From Picosynechococcus sp. PCC 7117 (lineage in GTDB: Bacteria > Cyanobacteriota > Cyanobacteriia > Cyanobacteriales > MRBY01), in the NCBI RefSeq assembly GCF_001693275.1, contig NZ_CP016477.1, forward strand, positions 2,046,001 to 2,110,000: a stretch of 64,000 bases of DNA. The letters are read 5' to 3'. Position 1 is the first letter of the stretch. Each line of letters begins with the position of its first letter. Of the stretch, positions 6,604-14,946 are shown piece after piece. Under the pieces are notes generated by a model that worked only from the letters and a program-made list of their open reading frames with translations, made no database searches and had not been told where the DNA came from. The position numbers and the translations under genes were made by a program.

Positions 6604-7815
6604 ATGGAAAAATCTCACCTTGGGTTTGATGTGATCATTGTCGGTGGCGGTATTGTCGGGGTCACCCTCGCGGCCTGCCTCAAGCAAACGGATCTGCGGA
6701 TCGCTATCGTGGAAGCACAACCCCTTGATGTGGTGACTCAACGGCAGCGAGCCTATGCGATGTCCCTGCTTTCCCAGCGGCTTTTTCAGGAGTTGGGGGT
6801 TTGGGAGACGATCGCCGCCCGCAGTGGCAAATACCGCAATATTCAACTATCGGACGAAAATTTTTCTAGTGTCGTTAGATTCTCCCGCCAGGATCTCAAG
6901 ACCGATTTCCTCGGTTTTTCGGGGCAGCACCAAGTTGTTCTTGAAACTCTCCAGGCTTCTCTGCGGGGCTATGGCAATATCCGCTGGTTCTGTCCAGCCC
7001 AAGTCACCGCCATTCACTACGAGTCTGAGCAGGCGATCGTGGAGCTATCTAGCGAAACCCAGGGGCAGATCACGATTCAAGGGGCTTTGGTAGTTGGAGC
7101 CGACGGGCCACGCTCTCTTGTGCGCCAAGGGGCAGGCATTAAAACGAGGGGTTGGAAATATTGGCAATCCTGTGTCACCTGCGTTGTTGAACATGACGCC
7201 CCCCGCAATGATGTTGCCTTTGAACGGTTTTGGGGTACGGGGCCGATGGGAGTTTTGCCCCTAACCGAAAATCGCTGTCAAATCGTCTGGACAAATCCCC
7301 ACGCCGAAGCCCAACGCCTAAAGGAATTGCCTCCGGAAGTTTTCCTAGAATATTTAGAACAACACACCGGCCCCCAGCTCGGTCGCTTAAAATTGCTTGG
7401 CGATCGCCAGGTCTTTCCGGTGCAACTGATGCAAGGCGATCGCTATGTGGATCATCGTCTCGCGTTGGTGGGAGATGCGGCCCATTGCTGCCACCCGGTG
7501 GGGGGCCAGGGTCTCAATTTAGGCATCCGTGATGCGGCGGCCCTCGCCCAAACCTTGATCGAAGCCCAGCAACGGGGCCAGGATCTAGGAAGTTTGGCTG
7601 TGTTGAAACGCTATGAACGGTGGCGCAAGCGCGAAAATCTGGTAATTCTTGGCTTTACGGATTTCCTTAACCGTCTTTTTTCCAACCGCATTTGGCCTGT
7701 GGTCTGGGTGCGCCGTCTGGGGCTGATTGTGATGGCGAAATTTAATCCCCTGCGCCTGTTTGCGCTCAAACTCATGACCGGACAAAAGGGCCGTCAACCC
7801 CGCATTTTGGCGTAA
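6604..7815 (+). CDS. FAD-dependent hydroxylase, UbiH/COQ6 family
   Basis: A 403-aa flavoprotein monooxygenase. The N-terminal dinucleotide-binding motif is VIIVGGGIVGVTLAACL (about residues 10-26), the DG-type motif is VVGADGPRSLVRQ (about 164), and the second FAD motif is LALVGDAAHCCHPVGGQGLN (about 287). These match the UbiH/UbiF/COQ6 quinone-ring hydroxylases. Cyanobacteria make plastoquinone by a different route, so the substrate is uncertain; the nearest remembered relative is Synechocystis slr1300. The C-terminal ~40 residues (RIWPVVWVRRLGLIVMAKF) look membrane-associating. It is preceded by a 5-codon candidate leader and followed by a lipoprotein gene. Confidence 0.85.
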   Translation: MEKSHLGFDVIIVGGGIVGVTLAACLKQTDLRIAIVEAQPLDVVTQRQRAYAMSLLSQRLFQELGVWETIAARSGKYRNIQLSDENFSSVVRFSRQDLKTDFLGFSGQHQVVLETLQASLRGYGNIRWFCPAQVTAIHYESEQAIVELSSETQGQITIQGALVVGADGPRSLVRQGAGIKTRGWKYWQSCVTCVVEHDAPRNDVAFERFWGTGPMGVLPLTENRCQIVWTNPHAEAQRLKELPPEVFLEYLEQHTGPQLGRLKLLGDRQVFPVQLMQGDRYVDHRLALVGDAAHCCHPVGGQGLNLGIRDAAALAQTLIEAQQRGQDLGSLAVLKRYERWRKRENLVILGFTDFLNRLFSNRIWPVVWVRRLGLIVMAKFNPLRLFALKLMTGQKGRQPRILA

Positions 7816-7905
7816 CTTTCTTGCTAGATTATTAATTTTTCGGGAGATTCTAGGGATTTGCGTTCAAAATTGAAACCAAGTGAGCGTAAATTTTCCAATC
7901 ATCCC

Positions 7906-8424
7906 ATGCGTTTTCAATTTATCTATCGGGCGATCGCCCCTGTGCTTCTGGCGAGTCTACTGTTCCTGACGGCCTGTGGTGGCAATGCCCCGATCCCCCC
8001 CCCTGACCCGAACCCTGGGACTAATACTGAAGTCACCACCCCGGCAACGGAGACGGCCCAAACACCCCAGAAGGGCAGTGCTTTTAATCAATTTTTCCCA
8101 GCGGACAAAACCGAGGGCTATGACCGGGTCTTTACCCAAGAAAAAGAGGGTTTCGCGGAAATTAAATTAACCCTCAACGGTACGGAAATGGCAAAAATTT
8201 CCATCTCAGATACCGCCACCAATCTCGCTGCCCGCAGTAAATTTGCTGAAGCCGAAGAAACCGTTGATGGGTTCCCCCTCGTGGCCCAGGGAGCAAATGC
8301 CCATGCGGTTTTAGTGGGCGATCGCTATCAAGTGAAAGTGATGTCCCGAGATCCTAGTTTTGGCCCCGATGAGCGCAAGGCTTGGCTCGCCAAGGTGAAC
8401 CTACAGGGTTTAGCGAGTTTATAG
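7906..8424 (+). CDS. Lipoprotein of unknown function
   Basis: A 172-aa protein with a clear lipoprotein signal peptide: a basic start (MRFQFIYR), a hydrophobic core and the lipobox LTAC with the acylated Cys at about residue 25. A Pro/Thr-rich tether (about 26-58) leads to a compact domain of ~110 residues (FNQFFPADKTEGYDRVFTQEKEGFAEIKLTLNGTEMAKISISDT). I do not recognise the domain family beyond 'conserved cyanobacterial'. It is probably anchored in the plasma or outer membrane. ATG 7906 is preferred over an upstream TTG at 7858 because it places the signal peptide at the N-terminus. Confidence 0.8.
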   Translation: MRFQFIYRAIAPVLLASLLFLTACGGNAPIPPPDPNPGTNTEVTTPATETAQTPQKGSAFNQFFPADKTEGYDRVFTQEKEGFAEIKLTLNGTEMAKISISDTATNLAARSKFAEAEETVDGFPLVAQGANAHAVLVGDRYQVKVMSRDPSFGPDERKAWLAKVNLQGLASL

Positions 8425-8482
8425 GTCAGTTTTTCGTAAACCACAGCCGTAATTTTCTATTGACTAAATTAGGAGGTTTTTC

Positions 8483-9373
8483 ATGAGTGCTTCGATTGTG
8501 GAGTTGATGGACCAGTTACCCGAAAAAAATCTCACGACCATGCTTTTAAATGGTCTGGATTTTGTGGTGCCTGGGGAATGGACTAACATTGTTGGCTTCG
8601 ACAATATGGTTAAAGCGGTGACGCGGGAAACCGACCCGGCAATCCTTCAAGCGGTGCGCGATCGCGCCATTGTCCTCTACAGCGACAAATCCCAGGGTTA
8701 TCAGCGGGCGATGTGGATCTACCAAACCGTTGACCAGGCGGATAAAGCATTGGCGGCGGCGGCCCTGGCGAATAAAGTGGGCGACAAAATCCCCTTGGTG
8801 GGTGGCTTGATGCAGAAAGTGACCCCCAACGCGGATAAGGCCCAGGCGATTGATTTATGTCTAAAGCTGGTCGCCGAAATTACCTGTTTTTGTCAGATTA
8901 ATGGCATTCCGGGGGATAGTCTGGGAGATTTCATGAAGGCGATCGCCGACTACAGTGGCGAAGAATTGATGCGGATTGCGACCCTGATTTGTGTGGATGG
9001 TTTGATTCCCCTGGGGCCAGATTTCCTCCAAAAAATTGACCGCACCTTAAATAATCTTTCGGCGGGAGAACTCAGCAATAATCCGGCCTTTGGTCGTGTC
9101 GGAGAATTCTTGCCGGGTGGGAATCCTGCGGGGAAATTGGCCTTTATTAACCGCAGTTTTAGCTCCATGCAGGGCTGGATGAGCGGCTTTGTGAGCGCCC
9201 GTGGTTTGACCCCCGAAAAAATCATGGATCATATCCAAGGGTTTGTGGAAGTTTCCGATAACAAGCTCGATTATGTGGCGGCCTTCTTGGATCTCAGTAC
9301 CAACTATTACGAACACACAGGCACCCAAACCGTTGCCCGGCGGCTCATTGACCGCGCCTACGGAGAAATCTAA
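8483..9373 (+). CDS. Conserved hypothetical soluble protein (296 aa)
   Basis: A helical-looking cytoplasmic protein with no signal peptide or membrane segment. A strong AGGAGG precedes the ATG. Visible stretches are VELMDQLPEKNLTTMLLNGLDFVVPGEWTNIVGF at the start, a central MQKVTPNADKAQAIDLCLKLVAEITCFCQ and a C-terminal YYEHTGTQTVARRLIDRAYGEI. The last part (ARRLIDRAYGEI) and the regular spacing suggest an all-alpha fold. I cannot place it in a named family and propose no function. Codon use is like its neighbours and a terminator follows at 9416-9441, so it is probably monocistronic or the end of a short unit with the lipoprotein. Confidence 0.75.
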   Translation: MSASIVELMDQLPEKNLTTMLLNGLDFVVPGEWTNIVGFDNMVKAVTRETDPAILQAVRDRAIVLYSDKSQGYQRAMWIYQTVDQADKALAAAALANKVGDKIPLVGGLMQKVTPNADKAQAIDLCLKLVAEITCFCQINGIPGDSLGDFMKAIADYSGEELMRIATLICVDGLIPLGPDFLQKIDRTLNNLSAGELSNNPAFGRVGEFLPGGNPAGKLAFINRSFSSMQGWMSGFVSARGLTPEKIMDHIQGFVEVSDNKLDYVAAFLDLSTNYYEHTGTQTVARRLIDRAYGEI

Positions 9374-9415
9374 AACCAGCCATTACCAGGCAAATTTTGA
9401 TAATCTGCTAGTTTA

Positions 9416-9441
9416 AGGGAGGAAAATCACCTCTCTTTTTT
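9416..9441 (+). terminator. Rho-independent terminator after the 296-aa gene
   Basis: Stem AGGGAGG / CCTCTCT (seven pairs, one G-U) with a 7-base loop, followed by six T residues. It lies 43 bases past the stop codon. It also contains an AGGAGG-like stretch, but that is too far from the next start to act as a ribosome site. Confidence 0.7.
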
Positions 9442-9470
9442 GTTGTGTTGTGGGAAAGCCAAAAGCCGTG

Positions 9471-10649
9471 ATGAAGCCGAAAAATACCTGGTGGCGATCG
9501 CCAAAAATTTTATGGATCAAGTTTTGTCTGATTGGCGGCTTACTGATCGGTTGTGCCCCCGTTGTGCCCCCGGCAGAAAGCAATCCCCGCACCTTTGCCC
9601 CCCTGAGCGTAGAGTTTCTAGACGAATATTGGTTACCCAAAACAGAGTTTCAAGGGACAACGGTCGGCGGCCTATCGGCTCTCTATTACGATGCCCAGAC
9701 CGGTGATTATTACGCCCTGAGTGATGACCGCTCCCAGTTTGCTCCGGCCCGCTTTTATACCTTCGATCTGACAATCGACGAAACCGGAGCCATTCCCCAA
9801 ATCCAGCAGCTCAACCTCAAGGGCATGACGCCTTTAACCACCCCTGACGGTGAAACCTTTGCCCCAGGAAGCCTTGACCCAGAAGGATTGATTCTCTCGC
9901 CCCGCAATACGTTATTTATTTCCAGCGAGGGAGATACCGACGCCGCCATTGACCCGTTTGTAAAAGAATTTGACCGCGAAGGTCGCGAATTAACGTCCCT
10001 CAGAATTCCCCAGCGTTTTCTAACAGGCGATCGCCAGCGGGGTGTGCGCAATAATTTAGGATTTGAATCCTTGGCCATTTCTGCCCCTTCCCAAGCAGCC
10101 GTTGACCCTTTTCGGATCTTTGTCGCTCCAGAATCATCCCTTCATCAAGACACGCGTTCTGATAATGTGGGTGCGCCCATCCGTCTACTGCATTACGTCA
10201 TCAATCCCATCGGCGAACCTGTGTTAATTGCCGAACACCTCTATCCTTTAGAACCTGCGCCCCAAGGAACCTTTTCCAATGGCCTGGTGGAAATGATTGC
10301 CCTCCCCCAGGAAGGTTATTTTCTCAGCCTGGAGCGCAGCTATGGCCTTGGGGGGGTTGGTGCGAAACTGTTCCAGGTGACCATTGGTAATGCCACCGAC
10401 ACCGCCCGCATCGAATCCCTTGCCGGAAATCCAGAGACCGTTGTGCCCATGCAGAAAACCCTATTGCTGGATTTACGACAGTTGGGGATTGGCCTCGATA
10501 ACCTAGAAGGTATGACCCTAGGGCCACGGCTTGTCGATGGCAGCCAAAGTTTACTGTTGATCAGCGATGATAATTTCAGTACCGATCAGGTAAATCAACT
10601 TTTGCTTTTTCGCTTGAGTAATTCGGCGGCCAAGGTCACATCAAAATAA
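9471..10649 (+). CDS. Phytase-like esterase-domain lipoprotein
   Basis: A 392-aa exported protein. Its signal peptide ends in a lipobox-like LLIGC (Cys at about residue 29), followed by an esterase-like/phytase-like beta-propeller domain (PF13449 type). Typical stretches are TTVGGLSALYYDAQTGDYYALSDDRSQFAPARFYTFDL (about 60-97), LDPEGLILSPRNTLFISSEGD (about 135) and LDNLEGMTLGPRL near the end. Family members are thought to hydrolyse phosphate esters or glycerophosphodiesters outside the cytoplasm, but few are characterised. ATG 9471 is chosen; a GTG at 9450 is in frame. The 3' end overlaps the convergent HAD phosphatase gene by 55 bases. Confidence 0.8.
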   Translation: MKPKNTWWRSPKILWIKFCLIGGLLIGCAPVVPPAESNPRTFAPLSVEFLDEYWLPKTEFQGTTVGGLSALYYDAQTGDYYALSDDRSQFAPARFYTFDLTIDETGAIPQIQQLNLKGMTPLTTPDGETFAPGSLDPEGLILSPRNTLFISSEGDTDAAIDPFVKEFDREGRELTSLRIPQRFLTGDRQRGVRNNLGFESLAISAPSQAAVDPFRIFVAPESSLHQDTRSDNVGAPIRLLHYVINPIGEPVLIAEHLYPLEPAPQGTFSNGLVEMIALPQEGYFLSLERSYGLGGVGAKLFQVTIGNATDTARIESLAGNPETVVPMQKTLLLDLRQLGIGLDNLEGMTLGPRLVDGSQSLLLISDDNFSTDQVNQLLLFRLSNSAAKVTSK

Positions 10650-11368
10650 GGCCAAGTGCCGACTTCTCCGGCCAATACTGTAAAGGGTTGATCGGGTTCC
10701 CCTAGATCACTGAGTACCAGGTCAGCCCCTGTAAAATCTTGGTTAGCGGTGTAGTTATTCACTGTGACAACGGTGGTGAGGCCCGCATCCCGTGATGAAA
10801 GCCAGCCATTACCGGAATCCTCAAGAGCGACACATTGATCGGCCCGGAGATTCATTTTTTCGAGGGCATAGAAAAAGATATCGGGGGCCGGTTTTTTCTG
10901 GGGGACCATGTCGCCAGCGGCAATAACCTCAAACCAATCCATCGCATCGGGGGCGAGGGAATGGGTCAATAGGGCGGTGACATTGGCTGGAGTGGTGGTG
11001 GTGGCGATCGCCAAACGAATGCCTTGATCCCGTACTTCTTGGATCAGTCGTCTAACGCCGGGGCGCAGTGGTAAAACTTCATTGGCTAACAAATCGCAGT
11101 AATGCTGGGTTTTGCGGGCGTGAAGATCCTTGATAAAAGCAGTCAGATCACCGACCGATGGCATTTGTGGCTGCCAAGATTCAATGTAAAAGCGAATTCT
11201 TTCTTTACCCCCCGTCACCTTCAGGAGCTGACCGTAAAGATCCACCGACCAATCCCAGGGCAAACCGACATCCGCAAAGGCGCGGTTAAAAGCAACGCGG
11301 TGGGCATCCTTTTCTGTATTGGCCAGGGTGCCATCCACATCAAAAATTAGGGCTTCTAGTTGTCCCAT
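10595..11368 (-). CDS. HAD-superfamily phosphatase, CbbY/Gph-like
   Basis: A 257-aa HAD subfamily IA enzyme. Motif I, ALIFDVDGTLANTE (Asp nucleophile at about residue 10), is followed by a helical cap (about 20-90). Motif II is LAIATTTTPANV (Thr), motif III the Lys of PQKKPAPDIF, and motif IV ALEDSGNG. CbbY hydrolyses xylulose-1,5-bisphosphate, a Rubisco inhibitor, and related enzymes act on phosphoglycolate or sugar phosphates. The 'KPAPDIFFYALEKMNL...CVALEDSGNG' C-terminal half resembles CbbY/CbbZ more than generic Gph, but the substrate needs assay. The internal Met at 11368 follows GAGG, so it is preferred to the upstream one at 11380. Confidence 0.85.
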   Translation of the reverse strand: MGQLEALIFDVDGTLANTEKDAHRVAFNRAFADVGLPWDWSVDLYGQLLKVTGGKERIRFYIESWQPQMPSVGDLTAFIKDLHARKTQHYCDLLANEVLPLRPGVRRLIQEVRDQGIRLAIATTTTPANVTALLTHSLAPDAMDWFEVIAAGDMVPQKKPAPDIFFYALEKMNLRADQCVALEDSGNGWLSSRDAGLTTVVTVNNYTANQDFTGADLVLSDLGEPDQPFTVLAGEVGTWPYFDVTLAAELLKRKSKS

Positions 11369-11481
11369 GTAAAACCTCAACTATTTTTATCGTCCCCACT
11401 GTACTGGGAAATTGTCTGAAATACTGAAAAGTTGCTTAATGCAAAAACAGCATTCTAAATCTCAAAAATCAAATAATCAAA

Positions 11482-12798
11482 TCAATTGCCTTGGGGAAGC
11501 TCAGCAGAGGTAACTTGATGAGGATTTGACGCGACTTTAAGCCACAACATAAAAGTGCTACCGGGGAGAGCTTCGGTATGGGGTAAGCCAATGGTTGGGC
11601 TATATACTTCAATGTCCCCGGCCATTTTTCCCACAAGATCAGCGGCGATCGCCAACCCCAGCCCAGTACCTTCAATGGTGCTTTCCGCCTGCACTCCCCG
11701 GTAATGCCGTTCAAAGACATGGGGCAAATCCGCCGGGGGGATGCCGTAGCCCGTATCGTGGACGGCAATGGTCAGTTCCTGGGCCTGGGCTTCTACCTGC
11801 AAGAACACTTGTCCCCCGGATGGTGTATATTTCAGCGCATTTTCTAAAAGATTATTCAAAACTTCCATTAGGGCTGTGTGATTCCCCAAGACCCAAGGAG
11901 ACGGTTCTGGCAGCACGTAATTTAAAGTGATTCCCCGCTCGGTGGCGATCGCCCCCAGGGAAGCGACGAGGGGAAGTACCACTTCTGCCACGGGTAACGG
12001 TTCTACGGAGAGGGAACGGTCTGGGGCAAAACTCGGTTCACCATTGGGCGGTAAAGCCAAACTTGGCCCTCCCTCCAACTGGGGAATTTGGGCCGTTAAG
12101 AGATCCACCTCTTCACTAAATTGGGTGAGCAATCCTTTCAGGCGATCGCTTTCCCGGACAATGCCTTCGGCGACCGGATAATTTTTCTCCGTCGGCAGTA
12201 ACCGCTTCAACAACAACTTACCGAAGGTACTGATCGCCATTGTTGGATTACGGAGCTGGTGTAGCAGATCATGGAAATGCTCTTGCTCTAGGGCCTGGAG
12301 ATGTTGCTGTTGGGTGAGCCGCTCCGTGGCCCAACTCTTTTGCTGATCCAACACACAGGCCAGCACTAAACTTTCGGCGATCAATTCAATCTGGGTCACC
12401 TCTGGCGATCGCCAACCCCGATCCCGGCGTCCCGTCGCTAAAATCCCCAAAATTAAATCACCATGCCACAGGGGAAATGCCCGAGCTGGTTCCCCCAACA
12501 AACCCACAAGGTCATCCGGCAAAGCAGCCGTTTCCTCGCCCATCGGGACATCAAGCCATTCCTCTTGATCCGAAACCATCGTTGCCATCTCCGTTGACCC
12601 CTGCCTCCCCGCCGCCAGCAAACGATCGGGAAAGGCACTAATGGGTTGGAGCGTAATTTCTTGATTCTCTTGATCTGGCTGGGCCAAATAAACGATCCCC
12701 CACTCTGCCCCAACGCCTTGGGCTAACAATTGCAACTGCCCTTGGCACAGGGACAAATACTCTGGGCTAACTGGCAACAGTTGCGGTAATGTCGTCAT
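11482..12798 (-). CDS. hik2: Sensor histidine kinase Hik2 (chloroplast sensor kinase homologue)
   Basis: A 438-aa soluble kinase with an N-terminal GAF-like sensor (residues ~1-155), an HisKA segment (H180 in LLHQLRNPTMAISTFGKLLLKRL) and a C-terminal ATPase with N box (NNLLENALKYT), G1 (DTGYGIP) and G2 (GTGLGLAIA). The H-box context and Cys18 (SPEYLSLCQGQL) match the conserved features of cyanobacterial Hik2 and plant CSK. In those, an N-terminal Cys ligates a redox-sensing Fe-S cluster and the kinase reports photosynthetic electron flow or salt stress. Start ATG 12798 is chosen because GGGAGG lies nine bases upstream. Its usual partner Rre1 is encoded about 1.4 kb away. Confidence 0.85.
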   Translation of the reverse strand: MTTLPQLLPVSPEYLSLCQGQLQLLAQGVGAEWGIVYLAQPDQENQEITLQPISAFPDRLLAAGRQGSTEMATMVSDQEEWLDVPMGEETAALPDDLVGLLGEPARAFPLWHGDLILGILATGRRDRGWRSPEVTQIELIAESLVLACVLDQQKSWATERLTQQQHLQALEQEHFHDLLHQLRNPTMAISTFGKLLLKRLLPTEKNYPVAEGIVRESDRLKGLLTQFSEEVDLLTAQIPQLEGGPSLALPPNGEPSFAPDRSLSVEPLPVAEVVLPLVASLGAIATERGITLNYVLPEPSPWVLGNHTALMEVLNNLLENALKYTPSGGQVFLQVEAQAQELTIAVHDTGYGIPPADLPHVFERHYRGVQAESTIEGTGLGLAIAADLVGKMAGDIEVYSPTIGLPHTEALPGSTFMLWLKVASNPHQVTSAELPQGN

Positions 12799-13077
12799 GA
12801 ATTTCATCCTCCCAAGCCGCAATCCCTAGGGGATATTTCCCAGGAAACCTTGATAAATCAGGGGTTTTGACAAAAAACTTAATTCTTTTTTTACTTTTGG
12901 ATTGATCGCCTACCTTCATTGGATTGTAGTAGATTTCTTAATACAAAAAATCCAACCCATCGCGAAAACCAGTCAATCTTCACTTGATTTTTTTCAATGG
13001 AGCCGATATACTTTGCTCGACATTCTGTAACTCCTGTTACAGCTGTTCTAAAAAAGTAAAGAAGAGGAGGTACTGGG

Positions 13078-13407
13078 TTGGCAAGAAAGCGTAAACGCAA
13101 GAGTCGGCGTCGGCAAGAAGGAAGAAAAATTTTAGAGATTGTCCCACAATATAATATCGAAAGCGGTGATGACAAACCCGTGACTGCAGCCCGCAAGCAT
13201 ATCGCTGCGAATGGGATTATGCCCCCAGCAGTCGTTGTAGTTAAGCGTAATGAGCATACCACTGATCGGTACTTTTGGGCAGAAAAAGGATTATTTGGTG
13301 CCCAATATGTAGAGGAGAATCACTTTTTATTCCCCAGTCTACGGGTGCTTTGTAGCAACGCCGATGAAGAAGTATCTGAAAAAGCGACTGTTTCTAGCAA
13401 AGCTTAA
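13078..13407 (+). CDS. DUF3155 protein (cyanobacterial)
   Basis: A 109-aa protein with a strongly basic head (MARKRKRKSRRRQEGRKI) and a well conserved body (SGDDKPVTAARKHIAANGIMPPAVVVVKRNEHTTDRYFWAEKGLFGAQYVEENHFLFPSLR). This is the DUF3155 family, which I know only from cyanobacteria and which has no assigned function. The basic N-terminus might bind nucleic acid or a membrane surface. Translation most likely starts at TTG 13078, because GAGGAGG lies eight bases upstream and no ATG is near. It is divergent from hik2 with a 279-base gap and has its own terminator. Confidence 0.85.
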   Translation: MARKRKRKSRRRQEGRKILEIVPQYNIESGDDKPVTAARKHIAANGIMPPAVVVVKRNEHTTDRYFWAEKGLFGAQYVEENHFLFPSLRVLCSNADEEVSEKATVSSKA

Positions 13408-13424
13408 AGTTCCTTCAAAAATAT

Positions 13425-13450
13425 ATCACTTAACCTAACGTTTAGGTGAT
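13425..13450 (+). repeat. 9-bp inverted repeat downstream of the DUF3155 gene
   Basis: ATCACTTAA and TTAGGTGAT pair over nine positions (one G-U) around an 8-base loop. There is no T-run, so it may be an mRNA 3' stabiliser rather than a terminator; the terminator proper follows at 13485. Confidence 0.45.
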
Positions 13451-13484
13451 CTCTAATCCCCTTCTATCAATTTCAATACTCCCT

Positions 13485-13517
13485 AGTCCCACCCATTTTC
13501 GGGTCGGGGCTATTTTT
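13485..13517 (+). terminator. Rho-independent terminator after the DUF3155 gene
   Basis: AGTCCC-ACCC pairs with GGGT-(C)-GGGGCT (one bulged base, one G-U) around ATTTTC, followed by ATTTTTG. Confidence 0.65.
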
Positions 13518-13575
13518 GTCGCGTTTTTGCCATGGTGTTAATGGATAGCTCAATTAGTTTTGTTGGGGACATTTC

Positions 13576-14169
13576 CTAAGCTTCATGGAGCTGGTAAGGC
13601 ATCACCTGACGCAGTTGGATCAACTCATCTCGGTGGGCGGTCACCGTAATTAATTGGGTAGGAGTCTCGGTAATCGGTGTTTGTGTGGTGATCTGTAAAA
13701 TAACTTTTTCTACCTTCCCTGCCTTACGCCAGTAAAAGAGACCTGCCAAGGGAGCCAGGAGACAAATACCAAGGAAGGCAAAGCCAATATTGGGATAGAG
13801 CAGTGCTAAGACCAGGGCAATACAAACTAAACCGAGGGCTGCTAATAGGCTCAAAAAAACAGCAATAAAACCACTGGGAGGAACAAAGCCTTCATAGGTG
13901 ACAATATTATTGACACCATCAACGGTGGTAATCCGATAGGCTCGCTGTTCGAAGTAGGTTTGGAGACGCTCAAAGATGGATTCTTCAGGCTCTTTTGCCA
14001 ATAGCTCTACTTGTTCGGTGCGATCTTTGATGGAAGCGCGAATGAAGAAAAACAGACCGACCATCAAGAGCAATGTAAGGAGGAGGGTCGAGGTGATTAC
14101 GGATTGTTCTAACACGGTTTTTACAAGGAGGGCTTGAAGATTCACTGCATATAAATGTATATCGATCAT
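13576..14169 (-). CDS. Cofactor assembly of complex C subunit B (CCB2/CCB4 family)
   Basis: A 197-aa membrane protein with one N-terminal helix (residues ~25-43), a soluble segment (EESIFERLQTYFEQRAYRITTVDGVNNIVTYEGFV) and two closely spaced helices (about 102-145) before a soluble tail starting FYWRKAGKVE. This layout is that of the CCB2/CCB4 (DUF2930) family. These proteins help attach the covalent haem ci to cytochrome b6 of the b6f complex at the stromal/cytoplasmic side. Its start codon is only 30 bases from that of the divergent rre1, so the two genes must share a short regulatory region or use promoters inside each other's coding sequence. Confidence 0.8.
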   Translation of the reverse strand: MIDIHLYAVNLQALLVKTVLEQSVITSTLLLTLLLMVGLFFFIRASIKDRTEQVELLAKEPEESIFERLQTYFEQRAYRITTVDGVNNIVTYEGFVPPSGFIAVFLSLLAALGLVCIALVLALLYPNIGFAFLGICLLAPLAGLFYWRKAGKVEKVILQITTQTPITETPTQLITVTAHRDELIQLRQVMPYQLHEA

Positions 14170-14199
14170 GCTATATTTTGGAAAGTCTCCGGGAAAACC

Positions 14200-14910
14200 A
14201 TGAAAAAAATTCGGGTTGTTCTAATTGAAGATCATGATTTAACGCGCATCGGGCTAAGAACTTCTCTACAACAATGTGCGGACATTGAACTTTTAGCAGA
14301 GGCGGCCAATGGAGCGGATGGATTGCGTTTGTTAGAAGAGATTCATCCTGATTTAGCGATTGTGGATATTGGTTTGCCTGAGCTTGATGGGATTGAGTTG
14401 ACCCGAATTTTGAAACAGGAAAAGCTCAAGGATCAGTCCCACGAGGCGCAAACAAAGGTTTTGATTTTGACGTTGCAGGATGATGATGCGGCTGTTTTAG
14501 CGGCCTTTGCGGCAGGGGCTGATTCCTATTGTATGAAGGATATTACGTTTGATCACTTGGTAGAGGCGGTCAAAACGACAGACTCAGGCAATAGTTGGAT
14601 TGATCCGGCGATCGCCCGCATTGTCCTCAATCAAGTGCAAGGGGGAGAATCCCTTTCTGGCTCTACAGTTACGATTCAAGCGACTTCCCCAGAAGATCAA
14701 CAACTCCTAGAAAGCTGTCCCCTAACGGATCGAGAATTGGAAGTACTCCAATTGATTGTTGATGGTTGCAGCAACTCCGAAATTGCCGAGCATTTATTTA
14801 TCACCGTGGGTACCGTTAAAACCCATGTCCGCAATATTCTCAATAAGCTTTGTGCCGATGACCGTACCCAGGCTGCTGTGCGTGCCCTTCGTTCTGGTCT
14901 GGTCGGTTAA
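14200..14910 (+). CDS. rre1: Response regulator Rre1 (Ycf29-like, NarL family)
   Basis: A 236-aa regulator. The receiver domain (residues 1-~135) has the acidic pair E10/D11, phospho-acceptor D56 (LAIVDIGLP) and the Thr/Lys switch residues (LILTLQD, CMKDITF). The C-terminal LuxR-type helix-turn-helix (about 170-236) contains PLTDRELEVLQLIVDGCSNSEIAEHLFITVGTVKTHVRNIL. AAFAAGADSYCMKDI is characteristic of Rre1/Ycf29, the output partner of Hik2 in cyanobacteria and of ycf29 in some plastids. It controls stress and redox-responsive genes. ATG 14200 is chosen because it gives the family-typical MKKIRVVLIEDH start. Confidence 0.85.
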   Translation: MKKIRVVLIEDHDLTRIGLRTSLQQCADIELLAEAANGADGLRLLEEIHPDLAIVDIGLPELDGIELTRILKQEKLKDQSHEAQTKVLILTLQDDDAAVLAAFAAGADSYCMKDITFDHLVEAVKTTDSGNSWIDPAIARIVLNQVQGGESLSGSTVTIQATSPEDQQLLESCPLTDRELEVLQLIVDGCSNSEIAEHLFITVGTVKTHVRNILNKLCADDRTQAAVRALRSGLVG

Positions 14911-14946
14911 AAAGCGCCTTGGCGGAGATTCATCAAATTATTCAAA

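Noticed and set aside
7858-7905. N-terminal extension of the lipoprotein gene from a TTG
   Set aside because: It would push the signal peptide away from the N-terminus; ATG 7906 fits better.
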